Position numbers and translations under genes: made by a program. The notes under the pieces were generated by a model. The model saw nothing but the letters and a program-made list of their open reading frames with translations, did not search any database and had not been told where the DNA came from. DNA of 23,933 nucleotides from Candolleomyces eurysporus. Lineage: Eukaryota; Basidiomycota; Agaricomycetes; Agaricales; Psathyrellaceae. The stretch spans positions 1 to 23,933 of the forward strand of contig JANBPK010001332.1 of NCBI GenBank assembly GCA_027579435.1, given 5' to 3'. Shown piece by piece: positions 9,090-17,601 of the stretch; the first letter of the stretch is position 1; the number at the start of each line of letters is the position of its first letter.

Positions 9090-10061
9090 TGGAGTGGATC
9101 AAGGAGCGCAAAAACCCTCTGTGCGAGGCCATCCAGTTTGAGGGTCGGCCCTGCCACAAACTGGATGATTTATGGGACGCCCTACACTCAACGTACAATG
9201 CTGCGTCTGACCACCCAGTTGACCCATCTATACTAGATGGACTTGAAGATGAGCCCAAACGCTCCTGGCCCAAGCTCTTGCAGTTTGAACTGGGACAGGC
9301 ACTGGAGGTGTGCTCTGCACACTCAGCCCCGGGCCCCAATCAGATTACATGGTGGCACCTGAAACAAGTCCCGGCACTCCCTGAGTACAGGGACATAATC
9401 ATCGCCCTGGCCGACGGATGCATTGTGTCTGGGCATTGGCCGAGGCACTTCAAGGAGTCTACTTTGGTTATTATTCCCAAACCAAACAAGCTGTCCTATT
9501 CTACTCCTAAGGCGTTCAGACCCATATTACTTCTGAACACGCTAGGGAAGCTTATCGAGAAGATGATCTTGAATAGATTCCAGCACGACATGATCAAGGA
9601 CAATCTTGTTGATCCTAACCAAATGGGTGGAGTGTGTCAGCGCTTCACTGAGGACGCAGGCCTCTTCCTAACGCACCTGGTGCACACAGGATGGGCCCAG
9701 AAGCTACAAACAAGTGTCGTCGCATTTGATGTCACCCAGTTCTTCCCCTTGATCAACCACCAGTTTCTACTGGCAGTGCTAGCAAAGCTGGGCTTTCACC
9801 ACAAGGTGATTGCCTTTTTCGGATTGTATCTCATGGACAGGTTCACATCGTATGCATGGAACTAGGACATGTCTGGACTGAGGAGAGCTGACATGGGAGT
9901 TGGACAGTGGTTGGCTCTGTCTCCAGTCTTGTTGGCGCTTGTTATAGCACCCATCATGAAACTGTTCAGGATAAAGAGTGCAGGGCTGGGGTGCACCCTC
10001 ATCTTGTATGTGGACAATGGTGACATTATTGTTCAATCCCCAGAGATAGACATTGAGTGCA
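9089..10061 (+). pseudogene. LINE copy 3: reverse transcriptase (catalytic Asp lost)
   Basis: Open pieces 9089-9865 and 9869-10061 encode RT motifs SAPGPNQITWWHLK, STLVIIPKPNKLSY, AFDVTQFFPLINH and LILYVDNGD (10007-10024). The second catalytic Asp of YVDD is changed to Asn, and the GQGSALSP motif has become GQWLALSP. A TAG (9863-9865) stands where copies 1 and 2 read Arg. The copy ends abruptly after PEIDIECM, so thumb, RNase H and tail are absent. It cannot encode an active enzyme. Confidence 0.83.
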
Positions 10062-10320
10062 TGCAAGACCTCCTCCTCACAGAATACAACAGATGCCAGG
10101 CTAAACAGGCGGTAGGTGCAGGTGTAGAAGAAACAGAGCTGTAGGTGTGGGCGTACACAGAAAACAATGGGCGCACTGGAAAGCGATGAATGGAGTGTTC
10201 AAATAAATGGGCGATTTGGGAGGGAACCAGTAGGTGGGTTTGTGTGAATCACAGTGAGGGCATAGCAGGCGCAGCGTAGACAAGAGCAGCAAAAACAAGA
10301 CGTTGGAAACCATTAGAATG
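10062..10320 (-). other. Copia-type 5' leader
   Basis: Unique sequence between the primer-binding site of LTR B and LINE copy 3. On the minus strand it follows LTR, then primer-binding site, as an untranslated leader should. It contains an ATG frame at 10313-10101 (70 residues, hydrophobic start) that I do not recognise as gag. No gag or protease motif is visible before the LINE boundary. Confidence 0.5.
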
Positions 10321-10334
10321 CGGGGCTCATAACT
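10321..10334 (-). promoter_or_regulatory. Primer-binding site, half-tRNA initiator-Met type
   Basis: Directly next to the end of LTR B the minus strand reads A-GTTATGAGCCCCG; the plus strand CGGGGCTCATAAC resembles the anticodon arm (CAT anticodon) of initiator tRNA-Met. Drosophila copia and several fungal Ty1/copia elements prime from an internal tRNA fragment of this kind. This fixes LTR B as a 5' LTR on the minus strand. Confidence 0.65.
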
Positions 10335-11425
10335 TGTTTGAACAGCAAGGCAGTGTTACAATTTATGGACTTGTCTCATGGACTTTCTGGTCTCTGTAGT
10401 TCTTACCTCATGTATGCCCTATGGACTCGTGTATGACCTTATGATTAGCACTTAGTGTTTCAGTAGCATATGTTTTTCATTTAGCTTACTCATAGTTTCA
10501 TTTTGCTGACTGATACTTTAATATTGCTGACTGATGTTACCATGCCTCCTACATGAGGCATATAGTATATAAGTAGGCTAGGTGTTAAAAGTGATAACTA
10601 AAGGCAGGGGACTGGGGTCCTCAAGTCAGAGTACTGAACTAAGGGACTCCAGGATTGGAATCTACAGTTTAAATAAGCTCTACACAGTCATGTGATGAGA
10701 TAATGATTAGATAGCAAATAAGATATGATAAAACCAGATAAAAGTAAATCAAACCATGTAGGAGTGCAGTCACAAAGTCACTTTCTTCTAATACTAGGAT
10801 AGTCTGTATTCTTTAGCTCGTTCTTAATAAAACCCATCTAGTGAACTCCAGAACCCAGAATTACTAAGTTAGACTTAGTGCTTGAACCCNAGAACAAACC
10901 CCTCATCTGAACTTATACGAAAGCCTTGTATAAGCTTGAACTTAGTCTTGTAGAAAGCCTCACNAGACCCGAACCAGCATCGCACATGAACCGGATCTCA
11001 TATCAAGAACTTGAATATGTCTCACTCTTATACCCTTCAAGAGTATNGACGTAACAGGCAGTCAACTGGAGTCCAACAGTTAGGGAACTGATCTGGGGGA
11101 CTCCAGGACAATACAGGGCTATATATATAACCTAAATCAATAATCACATGGACCGGAATAATGGAAAACCTGAATATCTAAAGGAAATAGCTAAAACCTC
11201 AGAGTAACTAGGTGGAAGCAATTGGGAACATGTTCTCAGCATGGGAGCAATTGCTGATAACATGGAAAAGAGTCCTGAATAATAAAAAGTCAAAAGATGA
11301 GATAAAAGCAAAGATAAGGGAATAGAGAGACTGATAAGATAANATAAGGTCAGGCAAGAGATAAGATAAGGAAAACAAGAAAAGCAAAATAAGAGGTGAG
11401 TCAAACTGGTCACATACTTTCAACA
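10335..11425 (-). mobile_element. LTR B (5' LTR of a copia element), split by LTR D
   Basis: Plus strand TGTTTGAACAGCAAGGCAG (10335-10353) continues after the insert as TCAACTGGAGTCC (11061) to TTTCAACA (11425), about 384 bp when joined. It is colinear with LTR A, including the TATATATA box near 11122-11130. Its right edge abuts truncated 3'UTR of LINE copy 4 (11426 on), so the copia probably inserted into that LINE. The matching 3' LTR and outer target duplication are not identified. Confidence 0.8.
10354..11055 (-). mobile_element. Solo LTR D (702 bp) nested in LTR B
   Basis: A 702-bp unit starting TGTTAC and ending GTAACA, with perfect 6-bp inverted ends. It is flanked by an exact 5-bp duplication GGCAG (10349-10353 and 11056-11060). 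Removing it with one GGCAG restores the sequence seen uninterrupted at 7721-7740 in LTR A. It shares a distantly similar internal block with LTRs A and B (ACTGGGGTCC...GGGACTCCAGGA, about 10610-10650), so it is a related copia-type LTR. The strand is inferred from that colinearity; TATA-like and AATAAA strings on the plus strand (10565, 10826) leave it open. Confidence 0.88.
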
Positions 11426-12747
11426 CATGATAGGGCAGGTTTCAGTGGGGTCCTTCTTGGCTCTCGCCTTACAGTCCCCACCTCGCCCCACCTCAACTTC
11501 CCCTTCTTTTGGCAGCACTGCAGCTGAAACTTGGGGGCATGGGTTGGCAGGCCNGCCCCGACTTTCACCCAATGCTCTGAGAGGCAGATCGGAACCCAAA
11601 CGCATGCGGGTTCTGCTGAAGGAAGCCAATGAGCTCATTTAGGAGCCTTGGCGAGCGGCAACTAGTGAATATGTGATTGCGTGATTGCCTTTTGGCACTG
11701 CAAGTACACATATAGGACTCTTGGATATTAAACCAATGATAGTACTTGCCGATGGGGGCGTGGTTGAGAATTGCCCTGCACATCTGCATGCATAGGGGTG
11801 TGTCCTCTCCCACCAACTTCAGCCACGATCTGCCATTGGCATATGTAGGCATTATAGCTGTCCCTTTCAGCCCACGTAATACGAGGAATTGAGACCCTTG
11901 ATACTTCTCATCTTGGAACATCATCACCCAAGAATCAAGTGCTGACTGGGTTATGCCCTTACGCACACTATCCAGTGTAGTAGCTGGCNTCTGTTCTCTT
12001 GGTATGGGTGGGAGGCTGCAGGCAGCTTTATGCACCTTGTGTTGGATATCCCATTTGAGTTTTGATGGGGTCCCAATGAATTTGATGCACTGGTCCTCTC
12101 CTCTGGNGAACCAATGGCCAAGTGCTTTGCACATGGCTAAGGAGTGTGCCTGTCCTGAATGGACTGACAGGTCCACTGACCTCCTCACTGAAGACATAGA
12201 GTCAGTGAAAATGATGATGTGTTTGCAGTTGTTCAACACCATAGCCCTGACAACTGCTGCCCTTATCACAAATAACTCTACANATGCAAAGGTGATCTCC
12301 CCTGCCACCCATATAGAGGTGATGGGATTGTGTCCAGCCCGCTTGATAACNAAAAAATGCTGTAGCCTGGTGTGTAGTGCACTGAGGAACCAAATGGTCC
12401 ATCCCACAGGATGCCGTGTCCTGTTGCTGTGCAGCTTGCCTCTGCTTATTGTCAAGGAAAGATCATTGCTTGGGTAGCTCATCCTCTTTCTTGGGATCGA
12501 AATCATCAAACAGCACCCTCTCCCAGTATTTGTCCAGTAGCTGCTCACCTGGGGTGTTCTCTTCCACACATGGGGAGAACTCCTCAGTGAGGGAGTCTAG
12601 TTTGCCACTGGTCTCGGTGACAGCATCGTGAACCATCCTCTGTTGGTCATTCAATATCCAGCAGGACACTCCTAAGACCAGGATCAACACCTTGGCATGC
12701 TTCCCTTTCATCAGCGACCTAAGCAGATGCAAGTCTGATACAGCCAT
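11426..12747 (-). mobile_element. LINE copy 4 (3' half)
   Basis: Minus-strand LINE copy covering the end of RT (LLRSLMKGKHAK), RNase H, zinc knuckle, stop and the first part of the 3'UTR. The tail is cut by LTR B at 11426. The 5' side joins an LTR-D-like fragment at about 12748. Compared with copies 1 and 2, many CG dinucleotides have become TG or CA, so it is an old copy. Confidence 0.82.
11560..12747 (-). pseudogene. LINE copy 4: RT end, RNase H and zinc knuckle
   Basis: The minus strand encodes DAVTETSGKLDSL, then RNase H motifs VELFVIRAAVVRA, IIIFTDSMSSVRR, IKFIGTPSKLKWDIQHK, then HAPIGKYYHWFNIQ and a knuckle CTCSAKRQSRNHIF, ending QSIG and TGA. A TGA replaces the Arg of PKRRSFLD: the CGACGA of copies 1 and 2 is CAATGA here, both C-to-T changes at CpG. 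An extra N near 12351 shifts the frame again. The longest open piece (11565-12569) begins out of the family frame. Confidence 0.8.
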
Positions 12748-12848
12748 GNGATGTGATGTGATGACAATTAGATAACAATAAAATATGTATGATAAAGGCA
12801 AATAAAACCACATAAAATCATATTAGGGTGTAGTCGCTTCCTTTCAAC
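12748..12848 (-). mobile_element. LTR-D-like fragment
   Basis: GATGTGATGTGATGACAATT...GGGTGTAGTCGC resembles 10690-10790 of solo LTR D in the same orientation, then ends CTTTCAAC, like the CTTTCAACA terminus of LTRs A and B. It is therefore a truncated LTR of a related family, joined to LINE copy 4 on the left and LTR C on the right. Confidence 0.55.
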
Positions 12849-12849
12849 C

Positions 12850-13098
12850 GTTGAAAGTATGTGACCAGTTTGACTCACCTCTTATTTTGCTTTTTTCGTT
12901 TTCNTTATCTTATCTCTTGCCTCATCTTATCAGTCTCTCTATTCCTTTATCTCTGCTTTTATATCTCATCTTTGACTTTATATCATCCCAGACTCTTTTC
13001 CATGTTCCCAATTGCTTCCATTTAATTACTCCAAGATTTTAGCAATTTCCTTCTGATATTCTGGTGTTCCATTATTCCGGTCCATGTGATTGTTATTT
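12850..13098 (+). mobile_element. LTR C (truncated, inverted relative to LTRs A and B)
   Basis: GTTGAAAGTATGTGACCAG to CCGGTCCATGTGATTGTTATT is the reverse complement of LTR A 7880-8135 with scattered substitutions. Similarity stops at about 13098, before the TATA box and U5 end, so roughly 130-170 bp are missing. Confidence 0.8.
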
Positions 13099-13262
13099 TA
13101 AATCTTGAGGTTCCATCCCCTGTACACATTATCAACTAAATCCACATGTAGAGTCGAGCCATACTGGATGAGGGCTCTATTGACCTTTCTCTGGACAATN
13201 TTGAACCACACACTTGCACAGTATTGTGGTCCTCCAAACTGCACAAGGACCTGCTTGCACAA
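13099..13262 (-). other. Unidentified segment between LTR C and LINE copy 5
   Basis: The minus strand has one apparent frame across most of the segment (QFGGPQYCASVWFNIV, then RALIQYGSTLHVDLVDNVYR) without a stop until the LTR boundary. I do not recognise it. It may be the flank into which LINE copy 5 inserted, or an exon fragment of another element. Confidence 0.3.
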
Positions 13263-14230
13263 TCAAAGTCCTATTTATATTCCAGGGCACATAGGCAGGT
13301 TGGCNGCTATCTACAATACATGTCAACAACATTGAAAACAAGAAAGAAGGACATGACACTGTTGCTAAGCAAGATGTGAGCCCTGCCTGAGGCCGGGGAC
13401 TTGTGTATCCACTGGCAACTACAATCAACATGTGTAGATATGGTTCAGGTCATGGCACTCAGAGACTCCAACCTACACTCCACCTATTNGCTGCATTGCC
13501 ACCTCTGCTTGGGGCCTGATAGNGTGAGCTTTGGCAAGGTCCTTCTTGGCTAAATCACCTCCCCTCAGCCCACAACTACCCCTCCCTTTGGCAGCGTCAC
13601 AGCCAAAACCCCTGGGGTTGCAGGCCATCAAGCCAGCCCCAACTTCCACCTGATGCCCTGAAGGGCAGAGCGGCACAATGCCATTGGCATATGTGTGTGA
13701 TATAGCTGTCCCCTTCAACTCNTGCAGTGCAAAGAACTGAGACCTGTGATACTTCTTATTTTAGAACATTGTTGCCCAGGAATCAAGTGCTGACTGNGTT
13801 TTGCCTTTATGCACACTATCCAGTGTAGTAGCTGGCCTTTGTCCTGGGATGTACAAGTGGCTGGAGGCTCTATGAGCTTTGTGTTGGACACTCCACTTGA
13901 GTTTGGAAGGGGTGCCAATGAATTTGACTGAGTGGTTCTCTCCTCCAGAGAACCACTGATCAAGAGCCTTGCAGACAGCTAAGGTGACAGGTCCACCAAT
14001 CTCCTCACTGAGGACATAGAATNGGTGAAATAATCATTATGAAAATGGTTGCAGCTGTCCAGTGCTCTAGCTCTAACAACTGCTGCCTTTATTGCAAACA
14101 GCTCTGCACACACAGAAGTGGTTCTCCCCACCACCCACATAGAGGTGATAGGAATATTGTAGCTTGATGTGCCATGCACTGTGGGACCAAACAATCTGTC
14201 CCACAGCACACTGTGCCCTGTTGTGCAGCT
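13263..14230 (-). mobile_element. LINE copy 5, main 3' part
   Basis: Minus-strand LINE sequence with the 3'UTR end (GGAATATAAATAGGACTT, 13262-13282), the conserved GGCTCACAT...TAGCAAC block, a G-rich tract (13560-13587), RNase H sequence (LKGTAISHTYANG, ALDSCN, CTRAVVRA-like) and the RT/RNase H linker up to about 14230. The C-terminal zinc-knuckle region (about 290 bp) is deleted near 13675-13680, where 3'UTR sequence joins the TYANG region directly. No poly(A) tail remains. The frame is destroyed by stops and Ns. Confidence 0.75.
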
Positions 14231-14500
14231 TAGGGTGTGTGCAGTACCGATTGCCATGTATGGCCACAGGCTGTGGGTACTTTGAGAATGCCAAATGCAG
14301 CACAAGGCAGCATGTTGGATTACAGGTGCATTTTGCACTTTGCCAACCAAAGCAGTGGAGAGCTTTGCAGGACTGCCTCCCATTTGTCTATACCTACACA
14401 AGCTCTCTCAGAAGGTGGTGCAAGATGCTGTTACTGAAACCAACAGCAAGTTCCACACCCTTACCAAAGTGGTTTCCCCATGTGCAGAGGAAATTTAATC
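14231..14500 (+). mobile_element. LINE copy 5, inverted 5' part
   Basis: Plus-strand RT-end sequence (VQYRLPCMATGCGYF region; ITGAFCTLPTKAVESFAGLPPICLYLHKLSQK in another frame) matching copy 2 from about 5537 to 5950. It lacks about 130 bp (around 5745-5870) and stops at GCAGAGGAAATTTAA. It sits head to head with the main part of copy 5, in the arrangement expected from twin priming. Confidence 0.75.
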
Positions 14501-15602
14501 TTTTCTGTACTAGAATTTCAACTTGGCATGGAAACACTCAGATTGATAACCAACAATGAAAAAACTTGGATTAAGCAGGCACCCCACTATCAAGTATGAC
14601 ATATTGTGTCATGTGNAAAACCTGTGTTGCATTTTGGGTGCATCTGTACTCACTGCTCACTACTCTCTCTTTCCTTCCTTCCAGCTTTCAGCTTTGTTTT
14701 AGACATTTACTCATATTTATTGTGTTATGTAATTGATGGTAATTGTGTTATAAATAGCAGTTGAACTTATGTTGTCATACTAATCACTCCCCTTGGAGCT
14801 TGACTGTGGTTTTTGTTAGTGTTTGTCAGCTTTTTGGTGTTTTTTTCACTCACAGCTGGCATATGTGTCCACCAAGGAGAAGCATTTTTGTCAGTAGTTT
14901 TCTTGGTACAGAATGGTTTACTTGCAAGCTGCCACACACACTTCTTGGCATTGTGCAATTCCCATAACTTCCTAGGGTCTTCACCAGCATATGAGGGAAA
15001 GGGAATGTGGAGGATTTGCCATTCCGCAGGTGACAGATGGTCTGGGGGCAATACTTCTTGATGCTGCAAATGTGGCTTCTAGGAACTTTGTTATGGTGGT
15101 CTCTTGTAATAGTAAAGCTCCTTTTCCTGTACTTGGTGATGCAGCCCTCTAGCTTGCTTGACAACTTGCCTCCATTGTTTATCATGCCCATATTCTCAAG
15201 AGTCAGCTTAGATACAGCATACCAAAGCCATAGGCAGCTATGTACATGAACCTGAGGTGCTATATACTTCTTGACTCTGAGGTGCCATATATGGGGTCAA
15301 GAACNTTTTACCTNTANAGTGGTAGACAAATTGGGTCAAGTATGGTATGCAGATGGTCTGGTAAATTATAGCAAGTGTATTTTTGGGGAGACTGTGGTGG
15401 TGAATGAAGATACACAATGGATTAAGACCTGCAGAGGTAAAATACTTCTGTATCTCATATATGAAAAGATAACTATGCTTCAAGCAGCCTCAAAATAAGT
15501 ACATCTACCACTGCAGACAAGTAAACCCTTGTGTTTGCTGCATGCAGTGTAGTTCCTTTTTTTTCTGAAGAAGAAAGCCCAAAATTTGAATGAAAAAAAA
15601 TT
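14501..15602. other. Unassigned AT-rich region with decayed frames
   Basis: No LINE or LTR sequence recognised. It holds a pyrimidine-rich stretch (14650-14700), a small ATGACA/TGTCAT inverted repeat (14596-14612), the minus ORF described separately (14767-15069), and a plus frame at about 15313-15470 (VVDKLGQVWYADGLVNYSKC) with several Ns upstream. The two frames look more coding-like than random sequence, but I cannot name them. Confidence 0.3.
14767..15069 (-). CDS. Unrecognised 100-aa ORF, possibly an exon remnant
   Basis: The minus frame encodes LPPDHLSPAEWQILHIPFP, SYAGEDPRKLWELHNAKKC, and PFCTKKTTDKNASPWWTHMP. Its composition (Pro, Trp, Lys and Cys, with few hydrophobic runs) looks protein-like. 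An upstream stretch in another frame (about 15190-15070: GGKLSSKLEGCITKYRKRSF, ITRDHHNKVPRSHI) suggests a broken or spliced gene. No known domain is recognised. It could be part of a transposable-element gene; confidence in coding is low. Confidence 0.3.
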   Translation of the reverse strand: MQHQEVLPPDHLSPAEWQILHIPFPSYAGEDPRKLWELHNAKKCVWQLASKPFCTKKTTDKNASPWWTHMPAVSEKNTKKLTNTNKNHSQAPRGVISMTT

Positions 15603-15603
15603 C

Positions 15604-15663
15604 GGTCAACTGTCACACCTGTCACGCTTTCTGGCCAAAAAGCGTGACATTGTGTGACTGACC
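15604..15663. repeat. Long imperfect hairpin
   Basis: Three nested complementary blocks: GGTCA (15604-15608), GTCACAC (15612-15618) and GTCACGCTTT (15621-15630) pair with AAAGCGTGAC (15639-15648), GTGTGAC (15652-15658) and TGACC (15659-15663), around an 8-nt loop. Twenty-two base pairs with short bulges are unlikely by chance. It could be a transposon subterminal palindrome or the core of a foldback/MITE element. No coding sequence is assigned here. Confidence 0.75.
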
Positions 15664-16303
15664 AAACCAGGGCCCTGACCAAATCGAAGGTTGACANTAG
15701 TAGTTGGGGGCAGCGGTCTGTCATCAGCGGCAAAAAGGCTTCAGCTTGCTTGGCACAGTCATGAAAAGCAAGCATGAAGCTCAGTTACCAGTTGAGAGGG
15801 GAAATTGTTGAGTTACATCAACACTAGCTGGAAAGGAATAAATAAACAAAATCAGCAATGTAGCACAAGAGAAGGGACAAAACTTATCAAATTCAGGTAT
15901 AAAAGCGTGAATGGCGTTATCTTTTTCAAGACAGTCCTCCAAGTCTGGCAACACTATCCAACTACCCATCATGAGNGTTCAAGACCTCTGTGAGTCACAC
16001 CAGAGTTACATAGGCCTGGGCCAAAGGATTGGCACAGGACCATCATTAGCAGTTAATGAACCATTCAAAGCCAACCAGTTGCATGAGCTGGGGCTGCCAA
16101 TTGGTGGGAGGAGAGTAGAGATTTGAGTCCTTTCTGGTTTCAGTTGGCCAAGGGGGCAAACAAGTGTTCTGCTGTGGCACTCTTTGCTGTTGCTAGCCCT
16201 ATCACTGTAAGCCAGTGGTTGTAAAGTGGCACAAGTCTGATATAGCTGGCAGGTCTGGTAGAGGGAGCCTACATTACAGACTGATTCAAATACAATATAT
16301 AGC
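15664..16303. other. Unassigned intergenic stretch
   Basis: No recognised gene. A plus frame at 15984-16126 (QDLCESHQSYIGLGQRIG, then NEPFKANQLHELGLPIGG) ends with TGA and might be a relic C-terminus. A minus frame at 15473-15775 crosses the hairpin and is not credible. Nothing else is supported. Confidence 0.3.
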
Positions 16304-16499
16304 ATACAGGGGTGCAAGATACTTGATAAATACAGATACAAATTTACAGGGAGATAGAAAAAAAGGGGAATAAGTGGATGTACAAAGTCCAAGAAACCCA
16401 ATATACAGGAGTGTAAGATACTTGGTGAATACAGATACAAATTCACAGGGGGATGGAAGAAAGAGGGAGTAGGTGTATGTACAAAGTNCAAGAAACCAG
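16304..16499. repeat. Tandem duplication, ~99-bp unit, two copies
   Basis: ATACAGGGGTGCAAGATACTTG...TACAAAGTCCAAGAAACC (16304-16402) is followed directly by a diverged second copy ATACAGGAGTGTAAGATACTTGG (16403-16499). Both copies end CAAGAAACC. The units differ by scattered substitutions, so the duplication is old. Confidence 0.85.
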
Positions 16500-16516
16500 G
16501 AAGAAAGTTGACATAA

Positions 16517-16891
16517 TCAGTATCTAGAAACAAAACTATCAAAAGCAAAACAATGTTCAGCCTGGATTGCAAAAGGAATATCAAAGATGNACACAGCAAT
16601 CCTTGAACAGTAGACGATAGAATGAATAATGCACACTATAGGGGTTTCGCCTGGAGCTATACTTTTGGCCTCCGTTAAAAAACAAACAGTTCTGTTGTTC
16701 CGAATATATGTGGATGGTGCACATGGCAACACCAAGTTGGAGATAACCTTGGATTGTATAGTGCAGCCGNGCGTTGGAATCACTGGGGTGAAGGGAGGAA
16801 GAACTAGATCATAGAGAGTATGGTTAGTAGTGGAAAAAGAGGGGAAAGGAAGTAAAAAAGATGAGAATATTTGGTGGATAGCCCATCTCAA
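16517..16891 (-). CDS. Unrecognised ORF (low confidence)
   Basis: A minus frame of about 124 codons encodes LVLPPFTPVIPT, GCTIQSKVISNLVLPCAP and TEAKSIAPGETPIV, with two Ns. Its composition is plausible for protein, but no family is recognised and no start context or partner gene supports it. It may be part of a decayed transposon gene. Confidence 0.2.
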   Translation of the reverse strand: MRWAIHQIFSSFLLPFPSFSTTNHTLYDLVLPPFTPVIPTXGCTIQSKVISNLVLPCAPSTYIRNNRTVCFLTEAKSIAPGETPIVCIIHSIVYCSRIAVXIFDIPFAIQAEHCFAFDSFVSRY

Positions 16892-16984
16892 AGGGCACCT
16901 TGCCCAGCCCTCATTGTGCTTATCTGTCGCAGCTTGGGCACAGAGTCAGAGCTGCAGAAGGTTGTTGNGGCTCTGGGAGGACTT

Positions 16985-17345
16985 CACACTGCCCCAAAAT
17001 TCCTCAAGGAGTCCATATGGAGTTCATATGGAGTCCACTACACTTTGAGCCAAAAAATTGGCTGGGAGCCCAGCCAAAATGACTCTACAACAGTCCACAA
17101 CAACTCCACAACAGCTCTGGTGGAGCCACCAAAATGAGGTCCATTGTGGAGACTCTATATGGAGTCCACTCACTGGAGTCCTTATGGAATCCTTATAAAC
17201 TTGGATGCAATGTGGAGTCCATGTGGATCTGTTGTGAACTGATTTGCAATATTAAATGTGTATTATGGATCACTGGAGTCTTTATGGAGTCCACGTGGAT
17301 GTTTTGTGAACTGATCTGCAATATTGGGTGTGCACTATATATAAC
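16985..17345. repeat. TGGAGTCCA-rich region with 72-bp tandem pair
   Basis: TGGAGTCCA or close variants recur at about 17010, 17030, 17160, 17174, 17213 and 17285. The block GGAGTCCATGTGGATCTGTT...GCAATATT (17213-17264) is repeated 72 bp later (17285-17337) with substitutions. The same GGAGTCC word appears in LTRs A, B and D. No gene is seen; the ORFs across it are low-complexity products of the repeat. Confidence 0.7.
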
Positions 17346-17601
17346 AACATATTTATTCTGGCCTATATCTATGAATTTTTTTATGTGCAAAATTTTGCTC
17401 CAAAATGAGTATAAACATATAATTTATTTGATTTTTGGGCAATAATAAAATGAATTAAGAATAAATGATTTAAATGCACTGGTTCTGGCTATTTCTGGGC
17501 TATATTGAATTATTTATACTTGTCTGTAGATCAAAAACTAATATTCATGATTTTAACTGTAGACAATTGGCTCCAAGTTTCTCCAAAAAATAATTTGCAG
17601 A
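17346..17601. other. AT-rich spacer
   Basis: A/T-rich sequence with no recognised gene, repeat unit or RNA. Nothing supported. Confidence 0.5.

Larger units (their letters stand above)
7601..10061 (+). mobile_element. LINE copy 3, split by a solo LTR
   Basis: Third LINE copy, and the only one retaining the endonuclease start: FLKSVKDGFNVLLL, then a stop where LINEs have Gln of QEP, then EP (about 7615-7665). It is interrupted at 7712-8135 by a solo LTR and resumes at EGTPVIGAPRRP. It is truncated at its 3' end, just after RT motif C at about 10061, which is unusual for LINEs, whose truncation is normally 5'. A deletion or later insertion is the likely cause. It has lost more CpG than copies 1 and 2. 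Confidence 0.82.

Noticed and set aside
16304..16499. CRISPR-like array
   Set aside because: Only two diverged ~99-bp units with no spacer structure, in a eukaryotic repeat region.
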